Shown piece by piece: positions 14,895 through 23,688 of a DNA stretch of 64,000 nucleotides. How positions within the stretch are numbered: position 1 is the stretch's first letter; each line of letters starts with the position of its first letter. The notes under the pieces were generated by a model, which did no database searches, was not told the origin of the DNA, and was given only the letters and a program-made list of their open reading frames with translations. Origin of the DNA: an uncultured Roseburia sp. (GTDB taxonomy: Bacteria; Bacillota; Clostridia; Lachnospirales; Lachnospiraceae); contig CAKREH010000016.1 in the NCBI GenBank assembly GCA_934317215.1, forward strand, positions 1-64,000, read 5' to 3'. Position numbers and translations under genes: made by a program.

Positions 14895-15878
14895 ATGGCT
14901 TTATTAGAGATTCATGACCTGCATACCTTCTTTAAAACGAAAAAGGGTATTGTCAAGGCAGTAAACGGTGTTTCTTACTCGGTGGAACCGGGAAAAACAC
15001 TTGGTGTTGTAGGTGAGAGCGGAAGCGGTAAAAGTGTTTCCGCCATGAGTATTTTAAAATTATTAGACGGCAACGGCTATATCGACAGCGGCAAGATCAT
15101 TTTTGACGGTAAAAATCTTGCAGATGTATCTGTAAAAGATATGTGTAAGATCCGTGGAAATGAGATCTCTGTTATTTTCCAGGAGCCGATGACCAGTTTA
15201 AACCCGATTTTTACTGTAGAGCGTCAGCTTTCCGAGCCGTTTATCATTCATCAGGGAATGAATAAAAAAGAGGCAGCCGAGAAAGTGGTTGAGATGTTAA
15301 AGGATGTACGAATCCCGAATCCGGAAGCGGTTGCCAAACAGTATCCGCATCAGCTTTCCGGTGGTATGCGCCAGCGTGTCATGATCGCCATGGCACTTGC
15401 CTGCCGACCGAAACTGTTGATCGCCGATGAGCCGACGACTGCACTTGATGTAACGATCCAGGCGCAGATCTTAAAATTAATGAATGATTTAAAGAAAGAG
15501 AAAGGAACATCCATTCTCTTTATCACACATGATCTTGGTGTTATCAACGAGATGGCAGACGATGTCGCTGTTATGTACTGTGGTCAGGTTGTGGAAAAAG
15601 CTCCGGTGCGCAGCATTTTTGGGGATAACTCCTACCTGCATCCGTATACGGAAGGACTGCTTTACTCTATCCCACGTCTTGATACACCGACCGGAATCCG
15701 TTTAGAGGCAATTCCGGGTGCCGTACCGCATCCGCTTGATCTTCCGAAGGGATGTAAATTTGCACCGCGCTGCAAATATGCAACGGACAAGTGCCGTGAG
15801 ATGGAACCGGAACTGAATGAGGTAGAACCGGGACATATGGTACGCTGCTTTTATCCGAAGAAAGGGGAAAGAAACTAA
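14895..15878 (+). CDS. oligopeptide ABC transporter ATPase (OppD-like)
   Basis: One of the two ATPases of the importer, 327 residues. Motifs: Walker A GESGSGKS, Q loop VIFQEP, signature LSGGMRQR, Walker B LLIADEPTTALD, switch His FITHD. The C-terminal oligopeptide-transporter extension has a Cys cluster (CKFAPRCKYATDKC) that in this family can hold an iron-sulphur cluster. The start at 14895 has AAAGGAGG upstream; the in-frame ATG at 14847 lies within the end of oppC and is rejected. Its last base overlaps the next start (TAATG). Confidence 0.93.
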   Translation: MALLEIHDLHTFFKTKKGIVKAVNGVSYSVEPGKTLGVVGESGSGKSVSAMSILKLLDGNGYIDSGKIIFDGKNLADVSVKDMCKIRGNEISVIFQEPMTSLNPIFTVERQLSEPFIIHQGMNKKEAAEKVVEMLKDVRIPNPEAVAKQYPHQLSGGMRQRVMIAMALACRPKLLIADEPTTALDVTIQAQILKLMNDLKKEKGTSILFITHDLGVINEMADDVAVMYCGQVVEKAPVRSIFGDNSYLHPYTEGLLYSIPRLDTPTGIRLEAIPGAVPHPLDLPKGCKFAPRCKYATDKCREMEPELNEVEPGHMVRCFYPKKGERN

Positions 15879-17386
15879 TGAGTGACGAGAACAAGGTATT
15901 ACTGCGCGTTTCGAATTTAAAACAGTATTTCCCGATCGGAAAAAAGAAGATGGGAAAACCACAGTCATTTGTAAAGGCAAATGATGGAATCAGTTTAAAT
16001 ATTTACGAAGGCGAGACATTTGGTTTGGTAGGTGAGAGTGGATGTGGAAAATCCACATTCGGACGTACGCTGTTACAGCTTTACCGTCAGACCGGCGGAC
16101 GCACCGTATATTACGGACGTACGGTTGAAGATTTTGATTTAAAATATGTCGAGGAGATCTTTAAGAATCTTCCGGATAAAAAGAAAAAATGCGAGGAACT
16201 TTTAGATAAAGTAAAAAAATTAGAGGCTGACTATGCAAAAATGCCGGAGGGCACTGAGGAAGAAAAGATCGCTAAGAAGGCAGCTGAGCAGCATCTTTTT
16301 GAGATGGAGAGCGAGGCAGACAATGATCTTTTGGATATCACAGCTCTGATCGGTGGACTTTATACGTTAGATGAGAATGCACTTGCAGAGGCAGGCCGTC
16401 ATTATCTCGCAGAGTATCTTGCCATGAAAGAGATCCGCAAGATCAATGCACAGGCAGAAGATTTTGAGAAGAACGGAAAATCTGCAAAAGCAGAGGAAGT
16501 AAAGAAAAAGATTCCGGAACTTCAGAAGAAAGTACAGGCTGAACTTGCAGAGATCGATAAGATCCGTGATAACTGCAAAAAGGATGAAGAATTTGAAAAA
16601 TATGAGGTACAGAAGGACGACGGTATCAATCTTGCAAACTTAACCGATGCAGAGATGCGTTATTTACGCCGTGATCTTCAGCTTATTTTCCAGGATCCAT
16701 ATTCATCCTTAAACCCGCGTATGACCGTAGGTCAGATCATCGGCGAGGGACTGATGGCGCACAATATCTTCAAAAAAGGTGATCCGAAGATGCAGGATTA
16801 TATCATGGAGATCATGGAGAAGTGTGGACTTGCGTCCTATTTTATTCATCGTTATCCGCATCAGTTCTCCGGTGGACAGAGACAGCGAATCGGTATTGCA
16901 CGTTCTCTTGCAGTACATCCGAAGTTTGTTGTCTGTGATGAGGCGGTATCTGCACTGGATGTTTCCATTCAGTCACAGATCATCAACCTGCTGTTAGACT
17001 TAAAAGAGCAGAATAATTTAACCTATCTGTTCATTTCCCATGACCTTTCTGTTATCAAATACATCAGTGACAGAATCGGTGTAATGTATCTTGGAAATAT
17101 GATGGAACTTTCGGATACGGAGCATCTGTTTGCACATCCGTACCACCCATATACAGAGGCACTGCTTTCTGCTATTCCTACAACGGATGTGGACGGCAGG
17201 AAGGAGACGATCATTCTTGAGGGAGATATCCCAAGCCCGATCAACCCGCCGAAGGGATGTAAGTTCCATACGAGATGCCGTTACTGTACAGAGATCTGTA
17301 AGAATGTTACACCACAGTTCGAAGAAGTAGAACCGGGACATTTCGTGGCATGTCATCATAAATTAGGTGTGACGGAAGAAAAATAG
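15878..17386 (+). CDS. OppF-like peptide transporter ATPase with a 175-residue charged insertion
   Basis: The second ATPase of the importer, 502 residues against about 310-330 in the family. Walker A GESGCGKST is at residues 52-60, and the Q loop LIFQDPYSSLNPR only at about 269-281. Between them, residues about 84-258 (16127-16652) form an insertion rich in Lys, Glu and Ala, with runs such as KKKKCEELLDKVKKLEADY, likely long helices or a coiled coil. The remaining motifs are intact: FSGGQRQR, VVCDEAVSALD, FISHD, and a C-terminal Cys cluster (CKFHTRCRYCTEIC). The insertion projects from the nucleotide-binding fold next to the gamma-phosphate-sensing Q loop, so it could modulate coupling (inference). 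Confidence 0.9.
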   Translation: MSDENKVLLRVSNLKQYFPIGKKKMGKPQSFVKANDGISLNIYEGETFGLVGESGCGKSTFGRTLLQLYRQTGGRTVYYGRTVEDFDLKYVEEIFKNLPDKKKKCEELLDKVKKLEADYAKMPEGTEEEKIAKKAAEQHLFEMESEADNDLLDITALIGGLYTLDENALAEAGRHYLAEYLAMKEIRKINAQAEDFEKNGKSAKAEEVKKKIPELQKKVQAELAEIDKIRDNCKKDEEFEKYEVQKDDGINLANLTDAEMRYLRRDLQLIFQDPYSSLNPRMTVGQIIGEGLMAHNIFKKGDPKMQDYIMEIMEKCGLASYFIHRYPHQFSGGQRQRIGIARSLAVHPKFVVCDEAVSALDVSIQSQIINLLLDLKEQNNLTYLFISHDLSVIKYISDRIGVMYLGNMMELSDTEHLFAHPYHPYTEALLSAIPTTDVDGRKETIILEGDIPSPINPPKGCKFHTRCRYCTEICKNVTPQFEEVEPGHFVACHHKLGVTEEK

Positions 17387-17439
17387 TTGTTGTCTGCACT
17401 ATGGATGTGAACAGCAGAAAAAATAAAAATAGATACAAA

Positions 17440-17468
17440 TTGACAGATGATAAGAGCTGGCTTAAACT
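17440..17468 (+). promoter_or_regulatory. probable promoter of the 77-aa membrane protein gene
   Basis: TTGACA (17440-17445), 17 bases, TAAACT (17463-17468). The nearby words ATAAGAGCT (from 17450) and AGCTCTTAT (to about 17504) form a long-loop inverted repeat overlapping the spacer. Confidence 0.55.
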
Positions 17469-17530
17469 GGAAACGTAGTGTTTTTAGTGAGAGTGAGCTC
17501 TTATTTTATAAGTAAGAAATGGAGAGTTTT

Positions 17531-17764
17531 ATGTTATTTCAGAGAAAAATAGATGGAGCAATGAAAAAACTGCATGAGGGCAGTGATACTGCGGAGGAAG
17601 AACGCAGAAAAGAAGCAGGGGAGCCGTATGAGGAGATGGAACGTCCGGAACTGGAAAAGGGGGATATGCCTGCAATGATCATCGCAGCATTTATCACGTT
17701 CATACCGGTTGCCATTTTAGTGCTTGGAATGATTCTTGTGGCAGGATATTTCCTGTTACACTGA
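17531..17764 (+). CDS. small single-helix membrane protein, 77 aa, unknown
   Basis: A highly charged cytoplasmic half (about residues 1-45, with EEERRKEAGEPYEEMERPE) followed by one strong membrane helix (about 50-72) and a very short tail. No known domain recognised. The start at 17531 is preferred over 17519 because AATGGAG at 17518-17524 then serves as the ribosome binding site. The next gene follows closely and also encodes a charged protein, so the two probably form an operon. Confidence 0.7.
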   Translation: MLFQRKIDGAMKKLHEGSDTAEEERRKEAGEPYEEMERPELEKGDMPAMIIAAFITFIPVAILVLGMILVAGYFLLH

Positions 17765-17838
17765 CCGGCAGGAGACCACCGGCGCAGACAAAGATTACTG
17801 TGTTAAAACCGGGCGGGAGTTTGAAGGGGGAGAGAAAA

Positions 17839-18516
17839 TTGCTATTTGGGGATAATGAGCAGAAAAAGAAACAAAAGGAACAGCGCAGCAGGGAAAAGGA
17901 CTGGAAGGGGAAACTGACTGGTGCCGGGATGGAAAAGGGAGCTGCCGGTAAACTGGCAAAAATAATAACTGAGGCACAGATGTCAGGAGAAAGTCTTCAG
18001 GAAGACTATAAAACATCAAGGGAGCATTTAGAACGTGCACAGCGTAAGATAGAACTTTTATTGGATGAAATGACGGAGGAACCGGAACGTGATGTAAAAA
18101 AAAGCCTGGATTCTTTGATCGTGGATTTAGATCATGTTTATCATATATGTTCGATCCGGGAGAACGATCCGGATTACGGTTCAACGGTAAAGTGTTTAAA
18201 GACGGCATCATCGGAGCTTGGAATGCCGGATGCAAAGATCAGCACACTTATGCTGCGCAGCGAGCTGGAAAACATACAGGCAGTGTTAAAGGATGCTGCG
18301 GCATGGGAAGCACCGGATTTTTTTGCACTTGCATTTTATTTGATTCGTGAAGATAAAGATACACTTGCTGATATGGAAAATGGACAGCGCAATCAGTTCC
18401 TTTCGGATTATCTGAAAGAAAACTTTACGGACCGTTATGCAGACAGCATCGAAGCAGCAGGGTTAAAAGAGGATATGGATGCTTTTATTCGTATGATTCA
18501 TGCTATACATAACTAA
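17839..18516 (+). CDS. hypothetical charged, helical protein, about 225 aa
   Basis: A soluble, mostly alpha-helical protein with a very basic N terminus (EQKKKQKEQRSREKDWKGK) and an acidic, Leu-rich body; no signal peptide and no domain I recognise. The TTG start at 17839 is chosen because GGGGGAG ends six bases upstream and gives an N terminus (MLFGDNEQ) resembling that of the preceding gene (MLFQRKID); the frame is open to a GTG at 17800, which would add 13 residues. It probably shares the promoter at 17440. Confidence 0.7.
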   Translation: MLFGDNEQKKKQKEQRSREKDWKGKLTGAGMEKGAAGKLAKIITEAQMSGESLQEDYKTSREHLERAQRKIELLLDEMTEEPERDVKKSLDSLIVDLDHVYHICSIRENDPDYGSTVKCLKTASSELGMPDAKISTLMLRSELENIQAVLKDAAAWEAPDFFALAFYLIREDKDTLADMENGQRNQFLSDYLKENFTDRYADSIEAAGLKEDMDAFIRMIHAIHN

Positions 18517-18585
18517 AAGTTATGAAACATGTCACTTTGTATAATTATGATTAAAATCCATCAAGAATTTAGGTGAATCTGAATA

Positions 18586-18614
18586 TTGTGCAAAGTGTAT
18601 ATTTTTGCTATTAT
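18586..18614 (+). promoter_or_regulatory. probable promoter of the Liv binding-protein gene
   Basis: TTGTGC (18586-18591), 17 bases, TATTAT (18609-18614), about 170 bases before the start codon, which makes the whole structured leader at 18685-18779 part of the transcript. Confidence 0.5.
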
Positions 18615-18684
18615 TGCAACAACAAGTTTCAGAGCTTTCGCAAATGTATGAAATATCATGACAATATAAGATGCGGAAGATGAA

Positions 18685-18779
18685 TGGAGGAAAAAGTGTG
18701 AAAAATTACATTTTTCACACACAAGATTTGTGCTTGAACACAAATTTGTGATGCCCTGAAAAATGGGCAGGAATGGAGG
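18685..18779 (+). promoter_or_regulatory. structured 5' leader, family C copy 2
   Basis: Leader of the branched-chain amino acid binding-protein gene. TGGAGG (18685-18690) lies seven bases before a GTG-started 17-codon frame (18698-18751) that spans hairpin 1 (GTGTGAAAAAT/ATTTTTCACAC, 18696-18720) and hairpin 2 (ATTTGTG/CACAAAT). Its TGA overlaps GATG, followed by hairpin 3 (GCCC/GGGC, 18753-18768) and CAGGAATGGAGG, the ribosome binding site for the start at 18785. Encoded residues differ from copy 1 at only two positions. Confidence 0.7.
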
Positions 18780-18784
18780 CTATT

Positions 18785-19993
18785 ATGAAAAAAGCGGTAA
18801 GTATGTTTTTAACAGCAGCACTGGCAGTAAGTTGTCTGGCAGGCTGTGGCAGTTCAGCAGGAAACACATCAACAGGCAATGCATCTGCAGGAGCAGACAG
18901 CAGCGCATCAGACGACAGTGCAGCAGACGGTTCTGTATTTAAGATCGGAAGCATCGGACCGACAACCGGTGATGCAGCAATTTACGGAAACGCAGTTATG
19001 AACGCAGCACAGATGGCAGTGGATGAGATCAATGCAGCTGGCGGTGCAAACGGATATCAGCTTGCATTCAAAGCAGAGGATGATCAGAACGATGCAGAGA
19101 AATCCGTCAATGCATATAACTCATTAAAAGACTGGGGTATGCAGATCTTAATGGGAACTGTTACAACAACACCTTGTGTAGCAGTTGCAGACAAGACAGC
19201 AGAAGATGGTATGTTTGAGATTACACCATCCGCATCATCCACAGATGTTATCACAAACGATAATGTATTCCAGGCATGTTTTACAGACCCGAACCAGGGT
19301 ACAGCTTCTGCACAGTACATTGCAGACAACAATTTAGGAACAAAACTTGCAGTCATCTATGACAGTTCGAGCGTATATTCTTCCGGTATCGAAGCTACTT
19401 TCGTGGAAGAGGCACAGAACAAGGGACTCGAGGTTGTAGCTGAGGAAGCGTTTACAGCAGATTCCAAGACAGATTTTTCCACACAGCTTCAGAAAGCACA
19501 GTCTGCAGGCGCTGACTTAGTATTCTTACCGATTTACTATACAGAGGCATCTATCATTTTAACCCAGGCAAACGGTATGGGTTATGAGCCGGCTTTCTTC
19601 GGTGTTGATGGTATGGACGGAATCCTTGGCGTTGAGAACTTTGATACATCTTTAGCGGAAGGTGTTATGTTATTAACTCCATTCGCTGCAGATGCAGATG
19701 ATGAGAAAACAAAAGCATTTGTTTCCACATACAAAGAGAAATATGGTGATGTCCCAAACCAGTTCGCAGCAGATGCTTACGATGCAATCTATGTTATCAA
19801 AGCAGCCATCGAGCAGGCAGGTGCAACACCGGATATGAGTGTTTCTGATCTGGGCACTGCATTAACCGGAGCAATGACATCTATCTCTGTAGATGGATTG
19901 ACAGGTGAGGGAATGACATGGCAGGCAACCGGAGAGGTCAGCAAGGCTCCTAAGGCAGTAGTGATCAAAGATGGTGCTTACGCAGCAATGTAA
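18785..19993 (+). CDS. branched-chain amino acid ABC transporter substrate-binding lipoprotein (LivK/LivJ-like)
   Basis: Surface receptor of a Liv-type importer (Peripla_BP_6 family), 402 residues. The lipoprotein signal peptide ends in the lipobox LAGC at about residue 21, followed by a Gly/Ser/Ala linker. The mature part starts KIGSIGPTTGDAAIYG, the usual first strand and ligand-binding loop of the family, and carries QLAFKAEDDQNDAEKS. Start at 18785, not the in-frame ATG at 18773, which is inside the ribosome binding site AATGGAGG. It has its own terminator and the permease genes have their own promoter, so the receptor is probably made in excess. Ligand specificity (Leu/Ile/Val or another amide or amino acid) is uncertain. 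Confidence 0.92.
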   Translation: MKKAVSMFLTAALAVSCLAGCGSSAGNTSTGNASAGADSSASDDSAADGSVFKIGSIGPTTGDAAIYGNAVMNAAQMAVDEINAAGGANGYQLAFKAEDDQNDAEKSVNAYNSLKDWGMQILMGTVTTTPCVAVADKTAEDGMFEITPSASSTDVITNDNVFQACFTDPNQGTASAQYIADNNLGTKLAVIYDSSSVYSSGIEATFVEEAQNKGLEVVAEEAFTADSKTDFSTQLQKAQSAGADLVFLPIYYTEASIILTQANGMGYEPAFFGVDGMDGILGVENFDTSLAEGVMLLTPFAADADDEKTKAFVSTYKEKYGDVPNQFAADAYDAIYVIKAAIEQAGATPDMSVSDLGTALTGAMTSISVDGLTGEGMTWQATGEVSKAPKAVVIKDGAYAAM

Positions 19994-20030
19994 ATGAAAT
20001 AAAAAATAAATAGTTATTTTATAAGGAAAG

Positions 20031-20076
20031 AAAGGGGTTGTTTGCAGACAAAGCTGTCGCAGTCAGCCCCTTTTAT
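20031..20076 (+). terminator. terminator after the Liv binding-protein gene
   Basis: AAAGGGGTTG (20031-20040) pairs with CAGCCCCTTT (20064-20073) followed by TTAT. It separates the receptor gene from the permease genes. Confidence 0.75.
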
Positions 20077-20132
20077 ACTTATGACAGAATATTTTGAAAC
20101 GTCACATTGTGGCGTTTTTTGAAACAAAAAGA

Positions 20133-20161
20133 TTGTATACAAGTATTTCAAATGGTATAAT
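20133..20161 (+). promoter_or_regulatory. promoter of the livHMGF genes
   Basis: TTGTAT (20133-20138), 17 bases, TATAAT (20156-20161). A hairpin (AACG..CACA/TGTGGCGTT, about 20098-20116) lies just upstream. Confidence 0.65.
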
Positions 20162-20208
20162 AAAAAAATCAATGTATTAACGTTATAAAGTAAGAATGGA
20201 GGATTGTT

Positions 20209-21090
20209 ATGAATTTCTTATCTTACCTGATCAATGGTATCAGTCTTGGAAGCGTCTATGCGATCATTGCACTGGGATATACCATGGTATACGGTATCGC
20301 AAAGATGTTAAACTTTGCACATGGAGATGTTATCATGATCGGCTGTTATGTGGTATTTCTTGCCATGAACGGTCAGGGATGGCCGCCGCTTGTGGCAGTT
20401 GTTCTGTCTGTTATTGTTTGTACGGTTCTTGGTATCGTCATCGAAAAAATTGCTTACAAACCACTCAGACGTGCTACCCCGCTTGCCGTATTGATCACAG
20501 CGATCGGTGTCAGCTACTTTTTACAGAATGCCGCACTGTTATTATTCGGTGCAGACACAAAGTCCTTTACAAACGTTGTAACACTGCCGTCCTTAAAACT
20601 TGCAGGTGGAAGTCTTACAATCTCAGGAACCACGATCGTGACGGTTCTTGCCTGTGTCATCATCATGGCTGGTCTGATGATTTTTATCAAAAAAACAAAA
20701 GCCGGACAGGCTATGCTTGCTGTTTCTGAGGATAAAGATGCAGCACAGCTGATGGGTGTGAATGTCAATGCAACAATTTCACTGACCTTTGCAATTGGCT
20801 CCGGGCTTGCGGCAATCGCAGGTGTGCTGTTCTGCTCCGCATATCCTACACTGACTCCTTATACAGGTTCCATGCCTGGTATCAAAGCATTTACCGCAGC
20901 GGTATTCGGAGGAATCGGTTCTATTCCGGGAGCACTGATTGGTGGTATCCTGCTTGGTATCATTGAGATCTTAGGACGTGCTTATATTTCGTCCCAGTTG
21001 TCAGATGCAATCGTGTTTGCAGTACTGATCATTGTACTGCTTGTAAAACCGACCGGTATTCTTGGAAAACAGATCCACGAAAAAGTATAA
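20209..21090 (+). CDS. livH: branched-chain amino acid ABC transporter permease (LivH-like)
   Basis: First membrane subunit of the Liv importer, 293 residues with about eight helices. Family features: the N-terminal LINGISLGSVYAIIALGYT, MLNFAHGDVIMIG, and the cytoplasmic EAA-like loop GQAMLAVSEDKDAAQLMGV. GGAGG lies six bases before ATG. First gene of the run livH-livM-livG-livF-kinase, all with short gaps. Confidence 0.93.
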   Translation: MNFLSYLINGISLGSVYAIIALGYTMVYGIAKMLNFAHGDVIMIGCYVVFLAMNGQGWPPLVAVVLSVIVCTVLGIVIEKIAYKPLRRATPLAVLITAIGVSYFLQNAALLLFGADTKSFTNVVTLPSLKLAGGSLTISGTTIVTVLACVIIMAGLMIFIKKTKAGQAMLAVSEDKDAAQLMGVNVNATISLTFAIGSGLAAIAGVLFCSAYPTLTPYTGSMPGIKAFTAAVFGGIGSIPGALIGGILLGIIEILGRAYISSQLSDAIVFAVLIIVLLVKPTGILGKQIHEKV

Positions 21091-21110
21091 GGTCAGATTG
21101 GAGTAATGAT

Positions 21111-22187
21111 ATGTCAAAATTAAATGTAAAATCAATGAAAAAAAATACATTAGACCATCTGATTACCTTTGCGATGGTAATTGTGGCCTATCTCATCGTC
21201 CAGATACTGATTGCAGCAGGAGTGTTGTCCTCCCTGATGCAGGGACTTTTAGTGCCGATGTGCACTTATTCCATTGTTGCGATCGGATTAAATCTGTGCG
21301 TGGGTTATTTAGGGGAACTCAGTATCGGACATGCGGGATTTATGTGTGTCGGTGCTTTTTCAAGTGCATTTGCAACAAAACTTTTACAGAATGTGATCCC
21401 AAACCAGATCATTTTATTCATCACCGTTTTGATCATCGGAACAGCGGCAGCAGCGTTTTTCGGATTTCTGATCGGTATTCCGGTACTGCGCTTAAGAGGT
21501 GACTATCTTGCTATTGTAACACTGGCGTTTGGTGAGATCATCAAAAACGTGATCAACGTGCTTTACATTGCAAAAGATACGGACGGTTTTCATTTTGCAA
21601 TTTCAAACGGAAATGCAATCAAACTTTCCGATGAGGGAGAATGGCTGATCAATGGTGCAAAAGGAATTGCAAAGATTCCGCACTTATCCAGCTTTACCGC
21701 CGGTGTGATTATGATTCTGATCTGTCTTTTCATTGTATATCATCTGGTAAATTCCAGAAGCGGACGTGCCATCATGGCAATCCGTGATAACCGTATTGCA
21801 GCTGAATCGGTTGGTATTAACATTACAAAATTTAAATTGATGGCATTTACGATCTCTGCAGCGATTGCGGGAGCAGGTGGTGTTTTATATGCGCACAATC
21901 TGTCTACTGTTACAGCGACACCTGCAAACTTTGGTTACAACATGTCGATCATGATCCTTGTATTTGTTGTATTAGGCGGCATGGGAAGCTTCCGCGGTTC
22001 GATCATTGCGGCTGTGATCCTGACATTGCTGCCGGAGGTACTGCGTGGACTCTCCGATTATCGTATGCTGATCTATTCCATCGTACTGATCGCAATGATG
22101 CTCTTTAACTGGGCACCGAAATGTATTGAGTTCAGACAGCGTGTAGCTGCAAAACTGAAAAAGAACACAAAGAAAGGAGTACAGTAA
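21111..22187 (+). CDS. livM: branched-chain amino acid ABC transporter permease (LivM-like)
   Basis: Second membrane subunit of the Liv importer, 358 residues. It carries the LivM signatures GYLGELSIGHAGFM and LRGDYLAIVTLAFGEI, and the coupling loop SGRAIMAIRDNRIAAESVGI. Only 20 bases follow livH, and its stop is one base before livG. Confidence 0.93.
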   Translation: MSKLNVKSMKKNTLDHLITFAMVIVAYLIVQILIAAGVLSSLMQGLLVPMCTYSIVAIGLNLCVGYLGELSIGHAGFMCVGAFSSAFATKLLQNVIPNQIILFITVLIIGTAAAAFFGFLIGIPVLRLRGDYLAIVTLAFGEIIKNVINVLYIAKDTDGFHFAISNGNAIKLSDEGEWLINGAKGIAKIPHLSSFTAGVIMILICLFIVYHLVNSRSGRAIMAIRDNRIAAESVGINITKFKLMAFTISAAIAGAGGVLYAHNLSTVTATPANFGYNMSIMILVFVVLGGMGSFRGSIIAAVILTLLPEVLRGLSDYRMLIYSIVLIAMMLFNWAPKCIEFRQRVAAKLKKNTKKGVQ

Positions 22188-22188
22188 C

Positions 22189-22947
22189 ATGAGTTTATTG
22201 GAAGTAAAAAATCTTGGTATCTCCTTTGGCGGTCTGCGTGCAGTAGACGGATTTCATATTTCGATTGAAAAAGGACAGTTATACGGACTGATCGGGCCAA
22301 ACGGTGCCGGAAAAACGACCGTATTTAATATGCTCACCGGTGTATATACACCGAATGACGGATCGATCACGTTAGATGGAGTGGATATTACAGGGAAAAA
22401 GACGATCGATATCAACAAAGCAGGGATTGCCCGTACATTCCAGAATATCCGTCTGTTTAAAGAACAGTCCGTACTTGATAATGTAAAAATCGGTCTGCAC
22501 AATCAGATCACTTATTCCACACTGACCGGAATTTTGCGTCTGCCGAAGTACCATAAGGCAGAAAAAGAGATGAATGAGAAGGCAATGGAACTTTTAAAAG
22601 TCTTTGACCTTGAGAAGGAAGCAGATTTTCTTGCATCCAACCTTCCTTATGGTAAACAGAGAAAACTTGAGATCGCGAGAGCACTTGCGACAAATCCAAA
22701 GCTTCTGCTCTTAGATGAGCCGGCTGCCGGTATGAACCCGAACGAGACAAAAGAGCTGATGGAGACAATTCATTTTGTTAGAGATGAGTTTGACATGACA
22801 GTGCTTCTGATCGAGCATGATATGAAACTGGTATCCGGTATCTGTGAGAAACTTACCGTGTTAAACTTTGGGCAGGTTTTAGCAGAGGGTAAAACGACAG
22901 AAGTCCTGAATGATCCACAGGTTATCAAGGCATACTTAGGAGAATAG
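22189..22947 (+). CDS. livG: branched-chain amino acid ABC transporter ATPase (LivG-like)
   Basis: Cytoplasmic ATPase of the Liv importer, 252 residues. Walker A GPNGAGKTT, Q loop TFQNIR, signature region NLPYGKQRKLEIARAL (the LivG-type degenerate signature), Walker B LLLLDEPAAGMNPNE, switch His LIEHDM. AAAGGAG is ten bases before the start, inside the end of livM. Confidence 0.94.
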   Translation: MSLLEVKNLGISFGGLRAVDGFHISIEKGQLYGLIGPNGAGKTTVFNMLTGVYTPNDGSITLDGVDITGKKTIDINKAGIARTFQNIRLFKEQSVLDNVKIGLHNQITYSTLTGILRLPKYHKAEKEMNEKAMELLKVFDLEKEADFLASNLPYGKQRKLEIARALATNPKLLLLDEPAAGMNPNETKELMETIHFVRDEFDMTVLLIEHDMKLVSGICEKLTVLNFGQVLAEGKTTEVLNDPQVIKAYLGE

Positions 22948-22965
22948 GAAAGGAGGTTTTAAGTT

Positions 22966-23676
22966 ATGGCAATGCTTGAAGTAAAGAATCTGGAAGTATA
23001 CTATGGTGTGATCCAGGCAATCAAGGGAATCTCCTTTGAGGTCAATGAGGGAGAAGTCATTGCGCTGATCGGTGCAAACGGCGCCGGAAAGACGACAACG
23101 CTGCAGACGATCACCGGTATGTTGAGTCCTGCGGCGGGCGAGATTATTTTTGAGGGATGTGATATCTCAAAGATCCCGGGACACAAGATCGTTTCCATGG
23201 GAATGGCGCATGTGCCGGAGGGACGTCGTGTATTTGCAGAGTTGTCCGTATATGAAAACTTAAAACTGGGTGCATATACCAGAAAAGATAAACAGGAGAT
23301 TGCAGAGTCATTAGCAAAAGTATATGAGAGTTTCCCACGACTGGAAGAGCGTAAAAACCAGCTTGCAGGAACCTTAAGCGGTGGTGAGCAGCAGATGCTT
23401 GCCATGGGACGTGCGCTGATGTCAAAACCGAAGATCATTCTGATGGATGAGCCGTCTATGGGGCTTTCTCCGATTCTTGTGGAAGAGATTTTCCACATTA
23501 TCCGTGAAATCTCTGCGGGTGGAACAACCGTACTTTTAGTAGAGCAGAATGCGAAGAAAGCGTTATCCATCGCTGACCGTGCATATGTACTGGAGACCGG
23601 CAATATCGTTCTTTTCGGTGATGCAAAGGAAATGATGAATAACGAATCGATCAAGAAAGCATATCTTGGAGAATAG
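22966..23676 (+). CDS. livF: branched-chain amino acid ABC transporter ATPase (LivF-like)
   Basis: Second ATPase of the Liv importer, 236 residues. Walker A GANGAGKTT, the LivF-type segment HVPEGRRVFAELSV, signature LSGGEQQM, Walker B IILMDEPSMGLSP, and VLLVEQNA in place of the switch-His context usual for other ABC proteins, as normal in LivF. Strong AAAGGAGG upstream. Confidence 0.94.
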   Translation: MAMLEVKNLEVYYGVIQAIKGISFEVNEGEVIALIGANGAGKTTTLQTITGMLSPAAGEIIFEGCDISKIPGHKIVSMGMAHVPEGRRVFAELSVYENLKLGAYTRKDKQEIAESLAKVYESFPRLEERKNQLAGTLSGGEQQMLAMGRALMSKPKIILMDEPSMGLSPILVEEIFHIIREISAGGTTVLLVEQNAKKALSIADRAYVLETGNIVLFGDAKEMMNNESIKKAYLGE

Positions 23677-23688
23677 GGGGATGCAGCA

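Noticed and set aside
17795..18235. Minus-strand frame of 146 codons
   Set aside because: Antisense shadow of the charged protein gene at 17839, with no start signals.
20098..20116. Second terminator before livH
   Set aside because: The hairpin is followed by T residues but the Liv binding-protein gene already has a stronger terminator; this one overlaps the area just upstream of the livH promoter and its role cannot be decided.
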